From: Adenophora triphylla var. japonica
Taxonomy: Eukaryota > Streptophyta > Magnoliopsida > Asterales > Campanulaceae
DNA: 64,000 nucleotides
Assembly: GCA_022495995.1 (NCBI GenBank)
Contig: JAFEMH010000738.1
Span: 369,001-433,000 of the forward strand
Direction: 5' to 3'
Position numbers and translations under genes: made by a program. Positions 31,703 to 43,157 of the stretch are shown piece by piece (within the stretch, counting starts at the first letter, position 1; each line of letters starts with the position of its first letter). The notes beneath the pieces are model-generated. The model was not told the origin of the DNA. It ran no database searches and worked only from the letters and a program-made list of their open reading frames with translations.

Positions 31703-33570
31703 ATGGTGACTTCGGATGGACATGTATCTGAGGCCTCACTCGGGCATGAAGAAGGAAACAATAATGCAAATGCAAACACTGGAAACGCTAATTTGCCTCC
31801 TCCCCCTCCACCGCGTCAACACGCTAGGGCAACGCGATCTAACAGTGTGGCTGATGGCAGGGGATTGCCATATGGAAGGAGAGACAAGCGGCCTATGGAG
31901 GGGCAAGGAGTTCCACCTCCTCCAAAGCATCCAACTGGGCAGATGAACGCTGGAAACAAAGGTGTCCCTCATCCAACCCCGAGTAGAAAGGAGATGCCGT
32001 TGGAGCGAGCTCGCATTCGCCGAGTTATTAGCAATGGAGGATGCGGAGCAAAGGATTGAAGGTCTGAGAGGGTGGCTCCATCTCAAGTTTCAAACAGGGA
32101 GCATGCTAGGAGTGCTCGGCCAAAGGAGACTGTAGGACAGAATGTTGAGCAAAGGATGGTGGTGCGGCCTCAATCGCCTATTCATGTCCCAAGTGACGAT
32201 CTCAGGGCCAGTCTCAACAGAAACAGGGAGCAAGAAGCTCAGCCGGACCTGAGGACACAGCTAGAGGCCAATCGAAGCATGCGTAGATCACCAGCCAGAA
32301 CACAAAGGTCTCAATCCCACAGGGAAAGGAATGGGCGCAGGTCGCCTATAAGAGAAGCAAGGCGCAGGTCGCCACCCAGGAATGATAGGCGCAGGTCGCC
32401 ACTAAGAGACGATAGGCGCAGGTCGCCAACTCAGTCTGTGAGGTCACCATCCCACAGGGACAGGAGGGACAGAGGAATAACTCCCCCTAGAAGCGAAAGA
32501 CATAGAGCCAATTCTAGGAGAGAGAATCACCAGGAAGAGAAGCAAAGGTCGAATGATGTCTCCCATGCTAGGGACGACAGGCCCGACGCTAGGGAGTGGC
32601 TCCTTTGGAAGAAGAAGTTCGAACAGTGGGAGGCTGAGAAGAAGGAAAGTACTGGAAAGAGTGAGCACAAGGATTTTGCTCTCCATCCATTGGCCAAAGA
32701 TTTACTCGATCGTCGACCTCCGCCAGGTTTTAGATTGCCAGTCTTGGAAAAATACTCGAGAGCGACTAACGCCAAAAGCCATATACAGCACTTGGAGGCT
32801 ACCATGTGCTTTGTCTCCCACGAGGACGACATGATGTGCAAGGCATTTACCAAAGACACTCACAGGGAAGCCCTTACTTGGCTTAATGGTTTAGCACCGG
32901 TCAGATCACAACTTGGTCTTATATGAGGACTAAATTTTTGGAACGCTTCTCGACTGCGGGGGCTAGGAAGATAACAGTCACCGATCTGAACAACTTGGTG
33001 CAAGGGAAAAATGAAAGCTCAATGAGCTATTACATCAAGTTTAAGGAGATGGTCGACAAGATCGAGGAGGATCTCACAGACAGAGAGGTGATCAACTGTT
33101 TTAGGAGTGGGATTACTTCTTTGGATATGGACTACGAGCTGACAGTTCGAACAGTCACTACTCGACAAGAGTTATTTTAGAAGGCCTACAACGTAGCTTT
33201 GGCCGAGGAAAGAAAAGAAAAGAAGAATGGGAAAAGCCCCAAGGTTGAGGTCGTTGATGATAAGAAGGACTCGGCCAAGAACGGGGAAAACAATAAGAAT
33301 GGAAAAAACAGAACCAGGGCGACTGAGAAGGTGCCCGAGGCTTTCACTCCCCTAACGGTGAGTCGAACGGATATAATGAATGCAGTCGAGCTAGCCCCAC
33401 CAGCCCCTATGAACCCGGCCAATAAGTTCAGAAGGGACAACAGCAAGTATTGTGATTATCACAAGGATACCGGCCATACTACAGAGGATTGTATGAGTTT
33501 GAAGCGTATCATTCAGAGGATGGTCGACCAGGGAAGGCTCGACACATATGTGAAAAGACCCCAAGCAGGT
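31703..33570 (+). pseudogene. Tat-2 gag (capsid/nucleocapsid), frameshifted
   Basis: The ATG at 31703 starts MVTSDGHVSEASLG. The frame breaks at 32057 (TGA) and resumes at 32072. A strongly basic Arg/Ser segment follows, with four RRRSP-type repeats (about 32335-32430). The capsid-like part includes LAKDLLDRRPPPGF and LEKYSRATNAKSH (about 32690-32790), then, after a frameshift near 32900, MRTKFLERFSTAG. A TAG at 33178-33180 stands where CAG is likely. The zinc knuckle CDYHKDTGHTTEDC lies near 33450-33490. The product would form virus-like particles and bind element RNA, but this copy cannot give a full protein. Confidence 0.85.
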
Positions 33571-34522
33571 GGTGGAGAACGACCTGGAGGAGGACACCCA
33601 GAGCCAAGGCAGCCTAGACTGAATTTGGGTGTTATTACTGAGCAAGCCAGCAACACAGCCATCAAGCACAAGATCTTTCAGCTCAACAAAACCCCACATG
33701 TGCCACCAAGGAGCCACGTCAGGGATGAGGTGATTAGCTTTTATCCAAGCGAGCTGGCAACTAATATGGCGGCTAGAGAGCAAGTTCTCGTCATCCCAGG
33801 ACTGATTGATGGATGCATGACGAGCAGACTCTTAGTCGACACGGGGGCCTGGAAGGATACTGTTCTATAAGACATTCCAGGAAATGGGTCTCTCGAATGA
33901 GCAGCTTGAAAGATATGATGGCAGATTGGAAGGCTTCACCAACCACCGGGTCAATGCCAAAGGGCAGATTGAGTTGGATGTCAACCTAGGCCAGCATCCC
34001 TACAGGGTCGTTTCCAAGGTAAAATTTTTTGTCATAGATGTCAATAGTGATTATGCTGCTATTCTTGGAATTCCTTGTCAGGTCGCACTTGGAATGGTGG
34101 CCTCAATCCCCCATCAACGAGTTAAATTCCCCACACCAGCTGGAGTCGGCTGTGTTCAAGGCATAGCTCGAGCATATCTTGATCACGTACTTTGGGAAAG
34201 AAAGAAAAGGGAGCTAGAGATTGAAACTGCGGAAGGATACTTAAATTTGTCTCAATCAGTCACCAATACTACTCGACTATATACAATCACCATCGTGGAA
34301 GAGTCAACCTATCGCTCACGTGACGAGGTCATGGTTGAGTCGACACGTCACTCTGAAACCACCATGGTTGATCCAGATACAGTTATGGTCGACCAAGTCT
34401 CCATAGGCAAGCTATGCCTCCAGATCGACAATAACTCGGGGGCCACCACCAGTGAGACTGCAGATGAGCTGGATGAGATGATAGCTGAGGAAGCTCCACA
34501 CATGGGGCCGAAGAAAGACTGA
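33571..34522 (+). pseudogene. Tat-2 protease, frameshifted
   Basis: The aspartic protease active site LLVDTGA is encoded at about 33832-33852 in the gag frame, which ends at 33868-33870. The rest of the domain (MGLSNEQLERYDGRL, then FFVIDVNSDYAAILGIP) continues in another frame from 33884 to 34522. A one- or two-base shift just after the active site breaks it. The protein would process the Gag-Pol polyprotein. Confidence 0.8.
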
Positions 34523-36447
34523 GGGTCAGAGAAATCATCATTGAGACCCTACAATTCAGAGACGGTCCAGAGCTGGAGGCTGTAGACGAGCTGGAATCAG
34601 TAATCACAAACCCTTCCTATCCCGAGCAGAAAATTCAGATTGGAAAACAATTGGCACCTGAAGAAAGGCTAGAGATTATCGAGCTACTCAAAGAAAGCAA
34701 TGATGTCTTTGCATGGCGAGTAGAGGATATGAGGGGGATAAAGGAAGAGGTTGCTGTTCATAGGCTGGAGGTCAACCCGACCATAAAGCCCAAACCTCAG
34801 AGACTGAGAAGCTTTGCTCGCGACAAGGAGGAAGCCATTAAACTCGAGGTACAAAAACTTTTGAGTGCAGGTATAATCAAAGAGGCCACACATACAACAT
34901 GGCTAGCCAATGTGGTCATGGTGAAGAAGTCAAATGGAAAGTGAAGAATGTGCGTCGACTTCACTAATCTCAACCTTGCCTGCCCAAAGGACAGCTATCC
35001 TCTCCCTAAAATTGACAAACTTGTTGATTCCATTGCTGGCCACTCCACCCTCAGCTTTCTAGATGCCTATTCAGGCTATCATCAGATCAAGATGCATGAG
35101 GATGACATAGTGAAGACAGCTTTCCAAGCAGCTGGAGGCATCTATTGCTACACTATGATGCAATTTGGGTTAAAAAACGCAGGAGCGACCTACCAACGTA
35201 TGGTCAACAAGGTCTTTGCTTCACAGATTTTCCGAAACATGGAGGCCTACGTCGACAATATGGTCATCAAAATAAAGACCGGACGTCATGTGGTCGACCT
35301 AAAGGAAACGTTCGCCAACCTGCGAGCAAACGACATGAAGCTCAACCCCAATAAATGTGTCTTTGGTGTAGCAGCGGAAAAATTCCTTGGATTTATGGTG
35401 TCATAACGAGGAATTGAAGCTAACCCAGAAAAGATCAAAGCTCTAGTCGACATGCACGAGCCCACCAGTGTCAAAGAGATGCAACGACTTAGTGGAAGAG
35501 TAGCAGCTCTAGGTCGCTTCATATCCAAATCGGCGGAAAGGTCTCTCCCCTTCTTCAAAGCTTTGAGGGGGGCGAAAATTTTTGAATGGACGGCCAAATG
35601 TCATTCATCGTTCCAACAGCTTAAGGATTACCTCGCTACTCCACCTCTATTGAGCAGCCCGACCATTGGAGAGACTTCGTTCGTGTATCTATCTGTGGGG
35701 GACAAAGCAGTCGCAGCAGTGCTGGTTCGAGAAGAGGAAGGGCTTCAAAAGCCCGTGTACTATATTAGCAAGGCCCTTTCAGATGTGGAGGGCAGATATT
35801 ACAATGTTGAAAAGGTCGCCTATGCTTTAGTCATAGCTTCAAGGAAGCTGCGAGCTTATTTCCTGGCTCATCCTATCGTGGTGCTCACAAATGCACCCTT
35901 GAGAAAAATTTTGCACAGGCCAGAGAGTTCAGGTCGCTTACTCAATTGGTCAATTGCCCTCACGAAATTCAACATCGAGTATCGACCTCGAAAGGCATTG
36001 AAGGCTCAAGCCTTGGCAGACTTTTTGGTCGAGCTTACGTTCACCAAGGAGGACAGCGAGGTGCGAGTTCAAAAAGAAAAAGCTAAGGGAAAAGAACAAC
36101 AAGAGTCCCAGCTCGTCACTTCTCTACCCGACGATTGCTGGAAGTTCTATTCAGATGGGTCAGCAACAAAGAATGTCAGTGGAGCTGGGATAGTACTGAT
36201 CGAGCCAGAGTCTGGGACAGTATATGAGGAGTCATTGAGATTCAAGTTTGATGCCTCCAACAACCAGGCGGAGTATGAAGCCTTAGTAGCAGCCATCGAG
36301 TACGCCAAGTGCTTTGGAGCGACTAAAATCATGGCATACTGTGATTCCCAACTAATAGTCAACCAGGTTAGAGGCGAGTATGAGGTACTCAACTCCACCT
36401 TAGTCAAATACCACGACCTGGTGAAGGAACTGACAAAAGACTTATAG
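34523..36447 (+). pseudogene. Tat-2 reverse transcriptase and two RNase H domains, with stops
   Basis: All in one frame. RT fingers begin with VNPTIKPKPQRLRSFARDKE (about 34773). A TGA at 34942-34944 replaces the usual Trp of KSNGKWRMCVDF. The palm has FLDAYSGYHQIKM, and the active site reads YVDNM at 35248-35262 instead of YVDDM, so a catalytic Asp is lost. A TAA at 35404-35406 stands where RGIEANPEKI follows. The RT RNase H (PVYYISKALSDVE) is followed by an archaeal-type RNase H (WKFYSDGSATKN, NNQAEYEAL, YCDSQLIVNQV). A TAG ends the frame at 36445-36447, before FWEIQRIGREDNELA. Confidence 0.92.
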
Positions 36448-37860
36448 TTTTGGGAAATCCAAAGGATTGGTCGAGAAGACAATGAGTTGGCCGACTTGCT
36501 CTCAAAATTGGCCACTACAGACGAGCCACATGAAGAGCCCATCTCCTACCTCGAGAATCCAGCTTATGAAAGGGTTAAAATTCAGTGTTTGGAAGACACT
36601 TCAAGGAATTGGGTTTACAACAAGTGCTGGATCGAGGAAATGAAAGCATACTTGGAGACTGGCGAGCTCCCAGAAGACGAGAAGAAAGCTCGAGCTATCA
36701 AGAAGAAAGCTCCGAGATATGTTATTCAAGGAGGCATGCTATTCAGGAGATCATACACTAGACCACTGTTGAAGTGCATTCATCCTCAAGAGATCACTCA
36801 GCTAATGCATGAGGTGCACAGTGGGATTTATGGTGGACACCCGGGGGCCAGGACGCTAGCCGACAAATTGATCACTTTGGGGTATTATTGGCCACACATG
36901 CGAGCTGACACTCATGACTTTGTTCAACAATGTGACCAATGTCAAAGGTTTGCCAACCTACCTCACCTACCTACAACGGAGCAAACTCCAGTGATCGCTA
37001 CTTGGCCATTTGATATGTGGGGTGTCGACTTAATTGGACCCTTCCCTCCCGCCCGAGGAAATTGCAAGTATGTGATCGTTGTAATTGATTATTTCACCAA
37101 GTGGGTCGAAGCAAAGCCGCTAGCTCGCATCACAGAGGAAAACGCCATCAACTTCATACACGACTTCATCTGGTGTCGATTTGGGATCCCTCGAGCTATA
37201 GTTTCAGATAATGGGTTACAGTTCTCCAGAGCCTTCGAAGAAGAAATGAATAGAGTGGGGGTCAAACATTGGCAGTCATCTGTTGCATACCCCCAAGGAA
37301 ATGGGCAAACTGAGGCAGCGAATAAGCTCGTCCTATCCTCACTTAAGACAGGCTTGGTAGGTCGACGCAGCAATTGGTTGGACGAACTTCCCCTTGCTCT
37401 TTGGGCAGTTCGCACAACCACTCGGGGTCCCACGGGGGAAACCCCATTCGCACTAGTATACGGGTCAGAGGCCATGGCTCCAGCTGAGCTGAGGTTTCTT
37501 ACAGCCAGAGTGACATTCTTTGATCAAGAGCAGAATGATATCAATAGATTGATCGACTTAGATCTGATCAACGAGAAGCGAGATACTGTTTACCTTCGAA
37601 TGGTCAACTACAAGCAGCGGACCAAGAGTTACCACATCAAGAAAGTGAAAACAAGATCATTCCAAGTAGGAGATCATGTGTTGAGAAAGATCGAAGCAAC
37701 AGGAAGAAGAACCCAACAGAATAAGCTATCTCCTAACTGGGAAGGTCCTTATATTGTTACTCGAGTCATCAAAGAGGGGACTTACATGATAGCTCATCCA
37801 GATGGTGAGGAGTTGAAGCACCCATGGCACGCCACTCACCTCATCAAGTATTACTTCTAG
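36448..37860 (+). pseudogene. Tat-2 integrase, intact frame but separated by an upstream stop
   Basis: After the TAG the same frame runs without a stop to 37860. It gives the end of RNase H, then the zinc-binding domain (HSGIYGGHPGARTL, CDQCQRF), the catalytic core (FDMWGVDLIGP, AIVSDNGLQF, PQGNGQTEAANK, supplying D, D and E), and the C-terminal part with GDHVLRKIEA and NWEGPYIVTRV, ending HATHLIKYYF. Integrase inserts the element cDNA into the genome. The domain looks chemically complete, but in the normal polyprotein it lies behind several stops. Confidence 0.9.
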
Positions 37861-38004
37861 TTCAACTCCTAGTTTAGCTCGAAGGTTAATGCAATCCACA
37901 AGTTTGAATTTGCCATAGTGTTAGCTTTCCATTTGATGTAAGCATGTTCCTACTTCAATAAAAATCACAGTTCTATTCGTCCAAACATTGTGCTACACTA
38001 ATTT

Positions 38005-38430
38005 CAACAAGCTCGACTCTTAGTCAGCTTCGTTTTTAACAAGCTCGATTCTTAATCGGCTTTGTTCCTTTAACGAGTCCGACTCTTAGTCGACTTCGTT
38101 CAACAAGCTCGACTCTTAGTCAGCTTCGTTTTTAACAAGCTCGATTCTTAATCGGCTTTGTTCCTTTAACGAGTCCGACTCTTAGTCGACTTTGTTCAAT
38201 GAGCTTGACTCTTAGTCAGCTTCGTTTTAACAAACTCGATTCCTAACCTGTGTTGTTCCTTTAACAAGTCCGACTCTTAGTCGACTTCGTACTAACGAGC
38301 TCGACCCTTAGTCAGCTTCATTCTAATCAACTCGATTCTTAATCAGTTGTATGCTATTAACACGTCCGACCTTAGGTCGACTTCGTTCTTATAAGCTTGA
38401 CCCTTGGTCAGCTTTAATCTCTTAAACAGG
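38005..38430. repeat. tandem repeat of about 32-bp units after Tat-2 pol
   Basis: About 13 imperfect units of the form AACAAGCTCGACTCTTAGTC then AGCTTCGTTTTT, with two variants (GATTCTTAATCGGCTTTGTT and AGTCCGACTCTTAGTCGAC) giving a higher-order period of about 97 bp. It lies between pol and the antisense gene. It encodes nothing evident; a role as a terminator or spacer between converging transcripts is possible but unproven. Confidence 0.85.
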
Positions 38431-38759
38431 TTCGATTCTGAATCAATCTCATTTACAAAAACCCTTACAAGTATAAGGTTGACTGAGCCACCATAAGCCA
38501 GGTCGACCCTAAGCTTGGGGTGACTTATTTGTCCTATTACATCTAGCCAGACACACACACGCTGGAATCATAAGCATACAACAAGGAGTCAGCTATGATT
38601 GGATATGATCAAGTCTCCCAAAGCGAGCTAAGACTTGTGCAGATGGAATTTATAAAGTATTATGCCTCCCTAAAACTGGGCCAAGGCATTTAAACAGCAA
38701 CAAAAACAAAAGATAAAATTGTTTTGGGACTTGTTCATTACTACACCATTCAGATAAAT
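38431..38759. other. spacer between the Tat-2 repeat and the end of the antisense gene
   Basis: Non-coding. It would hold the 3' end of the antisense transcript and possibly of the pol transcript. Nothing else seen. Confidence 0.5.
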
Positions 38760-41700
38760 TCAAGGGTCTTGACCAGCATCAACTTGGCCACTAGTGTCAG
38801 CTCGATCCTCCCTGCTCTCTTCTTGTTGTTGGGGGCTCACGGGCTTACCTGACTCTGAAAAAATGTGCGGAGGTGATTCATTGTCGGCTTCCATGTCATC
38901 AGCATCATCTATCTCCTGCAACGCTACATCAAAGTTCCTCTTAGCTATTGGGGGATCCACCCACGGCTCGCAACCATCTTCTTGTTCTTCTTGGACAATG
39001 AAGGCTAGATCATTTTCAAGATAAGGCACGACCGAGTGTCCACCACGAGCAGCCATATCATACTGTGGTGCGGAGGCCCAGCGAGCTAGTTATTCCAGTG
39101 AAACATCGGAGTCTGAGTCGACTAAAGCTCGACGGGCCATATGACGCTTGCCCAAGTCGAGAAAGTCCTTGGCCTTATTAACAATGGCGTTATAATATTC
39201 ATCTCCATCTTTAAACTGGTCAACGGCGGCTTTAGCTGTGACCTGAAGGTCTTCTTTCCACTTAGCCCTGGCAGGGTTATGTTCTTCATTCAATTCCCTC
39301 AAGAATGAATCTTTCTCGTTAAGGATCTGGGAAACTGTGGCGAGCTCTATCTTCGTCTTCTCATGAGCCAGACGCTCGGCCTCCTTCTCCGCCTTCACCT
39401 CCCCAAGCTTAGTCTTTGCAGCTGTGAGGTCTTCCAAAGCTTTGTCCTTGTCAGCCAGAGCCTTCTTCTTCACCATCTCCTGAGCATCAAAGGAATTGTC
39501 GAGGTTGTTGTACTTCTCTTTCAGCTCGGACAGCTCCTGAGACTTCTTGGAGTATTGGGTCATGGCTATTTTCTCTCTCTCAATAGAAGCCCTCCAAGAG
39601 CTCTTAGCTTGCTCAATCATGGTAAGAGACTGCATTGAAGAAAATCAGTGAAGCATTAGCTCGGAAGTTAAAATTGACAGACTAAAAGAACAAGCGACTA
39701 AACAGAAAGGGAAAGTAAAAATTTAACTCGCTATGCACCAACCCAGATCGAGCTGAGAATTCCTCAGGGGTCATCCCCTTATCAGCGAAATGCGCCAAGA
39801 GGTCGACGTCAAGGGCCCTCCTGACCACTACCTGGCCAAGGCTAACTTCAGGATAGCGATGGGTCATGCTGTTGACCCCTGTGAGTGGAGGTACATCACT
39901 CAATCTCCGTATTTGATCCTCAAGAGATTCTTGGTTAGTTTGAGGGGGGACAGGAGGAGGAAGTTGGCTCGGGGAGACAGCTTTACCCTTATCCGTTCTT
40001 GACCTCTTCCTCGTCTCCAGAGGACGATCTTCTTCCATCTCAATGGCCTCATCATCAATAGTCACAAAGTTGGGCTAGCCCCAGCTGTCCCAGCACCAGA
40101 GGTCGCTACATTGGCTTCAGAGATTGGGTCGGAGCTAAGACTTGGTCTAGTCGACTTGTTGGACTCATCACCCCCTTCAGTCCCGTCCCTGGACTGGTTT
40201 CCACTTTGCAGAGGATCTTCTGATTCAACCTCCTCCATGGGCACCATCCCCACGTTGTCTTTGGACAATAGGTTGGTCCTCCTCTCAGCCTCCCTCTCTC
40301 TATTGGCTCGAGCATTAGCAGCTCCATGGGCCTTCTTAGCCTTCTTCTTGTCAGAAACTCCAATGATTCGCACCATATTGGCTTCATGTTCGGGGGTCAA
40401 AACTGCACCAAAATCAAGATGACAGAGGGTTAGTTCTACATATGAGATTTTTACATACGAGCAACAAAGTTCTATGTACGAGCTAATCATGTGCGAGCTA
40501 ATCATTCTACATACGAGCTATAAGTTCTATGTACGAACTAGCATGTGCGAGCTAATCAATCTACATGCGAGTTAAATATGTGACGAGATAAGAGTTGCAC
40601 ATTCAAGTCAAAGTGTTCATGCATGCAAGCTATCAGTTCAACAAGCTAATAGATGAAGGGCAAGTAAAGGATTACATAATAAGGAGATCTTACCACCAGA
40701 ATGCTCCCCGTTGTCCTTGCAATAGTCAGCAGTCCGCTTACAGAGCTGACATTTATCCTCGAACTTGCCCAAAGCATGGGTAACCCAGTCAGGATATATG
40801 GTGCCCCTACCAACGGGCACTAATGGCTGCTCTTCTCCCTCTCCAGCCATCATTCCGGCCTGAATGTAGTTGTATTTGGTAGTGCCCAAAACCTCCCAAC
40901 TGATGGGCCCCTTATCAGCTAATTGACACAACTTCTTGTATAAATCAAAATGCCAGAGCGGCTCCCAATAGTTCCTCTCATCTATGGGTTCTGTTTCTGA
41001 GTTAGGCAAAGGGAATTCCCATCCTAACCTACTCTCCACTACAACAACGTGGGAGTTCCAACAGTTTGCCTTGCTAGGAAGGTTCATGAAAAGTTTGGGA
41101 GAGTTAGGTTTAGAAGGAGTGCTGATGCTCTGGTCAATCCCACCATACTTAACACTAAAAAATTCTTTGAATACCCTCATACAGGGCTCATATCCCAAGA
41201 ACCTACAGACCATAGCAAAGCAAACTAGAACCCTGCAGGTGTTGGCTCCTAGTTGAAGAGGTAAGGCATTCGTACATTCTAAAAACTCGTTAATAAAGGG
41301 GTCAAGTGGCAACCTAAGGCCAGCTTCAAATTGGCCATAAAAGAAGGCTACCCTAGTAGCATCAGTGGTGAAAGTCGGCCTAAACTGAGCCACAAATTCT
41401 TTTTTACTAAGGATGGTCACTCTATAATCCTCCTTACTCACCTCACAGAAATCATATATCAGGCCGTATCGAGAGGGCAAATTCTTTTTTCCTCTCAAGG
41501 GCCTATGAGGAACATACCCCCTTTCATTCTTCCCTGCACGACTAACTCATCAAACGCATCAACAATCCGAGGACTTGAGGAGGTTGAAGCAGTGTTTCCT
41601 TCCTGAGTTGCCATATCTGTACAAGAAGAAGGAGAAACAGGGGAGTCAGGCCTACGATCACAATCAGACGACCTACCTAAGGGCGACCTAAACTCCCCTG

Positions 41701-42010
41701 GAAAACCTTTCCTATTCCTAAGGAAAGAGGGCTTATTAGCATCCCTGACGTAGAACAGTGATATGTGGTCGAGCAATTCATGGAAGAGATGAAAAGAGAC
41801 AACATTCGAGTCATCTATTATCAATTCACCTACTTCCTCTCCTATAGGCAGTCCTATCTCACTAAAATTCAGTCCCCACCTGGTCAAGATGGAGGCACAT
41901 TCATTCAAAGACATCTCTCTCCACTCTCCATTTATGTGCTTGTACACCCTATGGTTAACGGTGCAATACCCATACCAAGCCCCTGGTTCGCTACTAAATG
42001 TTCTAGCCAT
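38760..42010 (-). pseudogene. Tat-2 antisense spliced gene, putative gypsy-type transposon domain (PF04195-like)
   Basis: Start ATG at 42010 (MARTFSSEPGAWYGY). Exon 1 (42010-40694) includes a segment with FFYGQFEAGLRLPLDPFINE and RVLVCFAMVCRFLG, which fits the family Pfam calls 'putative gypsy type transposon'. The donor GTAAGA at 40693 and the acceptor TTGGTGCAG ending at 40403 join GEHSG to VLTPEHEANM in frame. Exon 2 runs to about 39739. Exon 3 starts at 39629 after AATGCAG, encodes a long coiled coil (SKKSQELSELKEKYNN), and ends at 38760. Damage: frameshifts near 41496 and 40072 and a TAA at 39090-39092. About 950 residues if whole. Function unknown; it is carried in antisense by Tat elements. 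Confidence 0.8.
40402..40693 (-). other. intron 1 of the Tat-2 antisense gene
   Basis: 292 bp with GT-AG ends. Its interior is a small tandem repeat of about 55 bp built on TCTATGTACGAGCTAATCA and CTACATACGAGCTATAAG (about 40435-40580). The frame closes across it without a stop. Confidence 0.7.
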
Positions 42011-42202
42011 GGCAAAATCAAAGATAAAGCAACAATCAAAACCCAAGGCAAGAAAGAGAGAGGAATATCTTAGTTGGTGTCGGAATAGGAAGCTGTTGTG
42101 GAAGACGAAGGTCAAATTTAAACCAGTTGCTTCCTTGCTACCTTCGCCGGAGTCTATCAGAGTTCAGGAACAATAAAAATTCAAAAGGAAGAAGGATTCT
42201 GT

Positions 42203-42210
42203 TATTTATA
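42203..42210 (-). promoter_or_regulatory. TATA box for the antisense gene
   Basis: The minus strand reads TATAAATAACAG about 195 bp upstream of the antisense ATG, inside the element and outside the LTR. It suggests the antisense gene has its own promoter. Inference from sequence and spacing only. Confidence 0.45.
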
Positions 42211-42476
42211 TTTTCCAAAATTGGAAGGGAAAAAGGAAAATTCGAAAATTAATTTCCTAATTAATTGGGGAAAACAGTTCCCGAGACGGTTTATCAAACG
42301 TTAAAATAGTAATCATTACAGAAAGCGGCGCTCCTTCAGATCTGACCGTTCGTCACCAATGTCCAGGATTGTGCCACGTCATTTTGGTCGACTAATATTC
42401 AGAGCAAGTAGCGACCTGCGAGTCATAATGATCTTCATCAAAATTTCCTTAACTTCCTAGTCGACAAAGTCAACTC

Positions 42477-42492
42477 AAAAGTTGGGGGCCAC
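42477..42492 (+). promoter_or_regulatory. polypurine tract of Tat-2
   Basis: AAAAGTTGGGGGCCAC lies directly before the 3' LTR start TGAACATA. It would prime plus-strand DNA synthesis. Confidence 0.75.
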
Positions 42493-43150
42493 TGAACATA
42501 TCAAAAGTATCAAGCTGGGCCAAGCAAGTAAAGCCCAGTCCTCAAGCAATTATGGCCACCACATTCTCATTGGACTAGGCCCAATGATCACATGGCCCAA
42601 GGCCCATCTTATTGATACGTCGACTTTAGTTCATTGTCAGACCTACCAGGTCCCGACCTAACTAAGTCTGACCTTATGATCCAAGTCATGTTATGGGTAC
42701 GATCCGACTCTACCCGTCAGTCAGGTCGACCAAACCTCAAGCGTCGACCTCGACCTGCCAAGCTAGCGTCGACCTAACAGTTACAGGCGCACGTGCTCGT
42801 ATTCTTTCCATAACTGCATCCCTACAAATCAGGGACCGTTTGAGGACACGTTCACATGATGCATAACTGTCCCACAAATCTCGGAGCTCATGTAGCCCCC
42901 CCCCCCCAAAAATACCACACTCATCAACTATAAATACATTACCACTACAACGGTTATGAGGTAACTGCAATTTTGTTATTTTGAATATTCATTTGTTCAA
43001 TACATTTTGCTCTCCAATACATACATACTTACTCTCACGCCCGAGGGTCTAAGCCGGAGACACATCCGACTAGTCGTGGGTTCTGGTTTTCAGGTCAAGG
43101 AGCCAAGTGATCAGTCCTGGCACGTGGAGGAAGATTGACAGGTCAAGGAG
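42493..43150 (+). repeat. 3' LTR of Tat-2, altered at its end
   Basis: Starts TGAACATA and follows the 5' LTR with scattered differences until AAGATTGA (about 43138). The last 25 or so bases of the LTR (ending GCGGCATCA in the 5' copy) are absent and replaced by CAGGTCAAGGAG, which copies a nearby segment at 43091-43102. A run of 11 Cs (about 42897-42907) replaces CCTCCCC. Confidence 0.85.
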
Positions 43151-43157
43151 AATTGAC

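Larger units (their letters stand above)
30978..43150 (+). mobile_element. Tat-2: near-complete Ty3/Gypsy (Tat clade) retrotransposon, about 12.2 kb
   Basis: Order: 5' LTR, PBS, gag, protease, RT, RT RNase H, archaeal RNase H, integrase, tandem repeat, antisense spliced gene, PPT, 3' LTR. The second RNase H, the integrase without a chromodomain and the antisense gene put it in the Tat clade. The two LTRs differ by about a dozen bases plus small indels by eye. Coding regions carry frameshifts, at least four in-frame stops and an altered RT active site, so it is not autonomous. The sequence GAGAATTGAC occurs on both outer sides (30968-30977 and 43148-43157). Confidence 0.92.
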
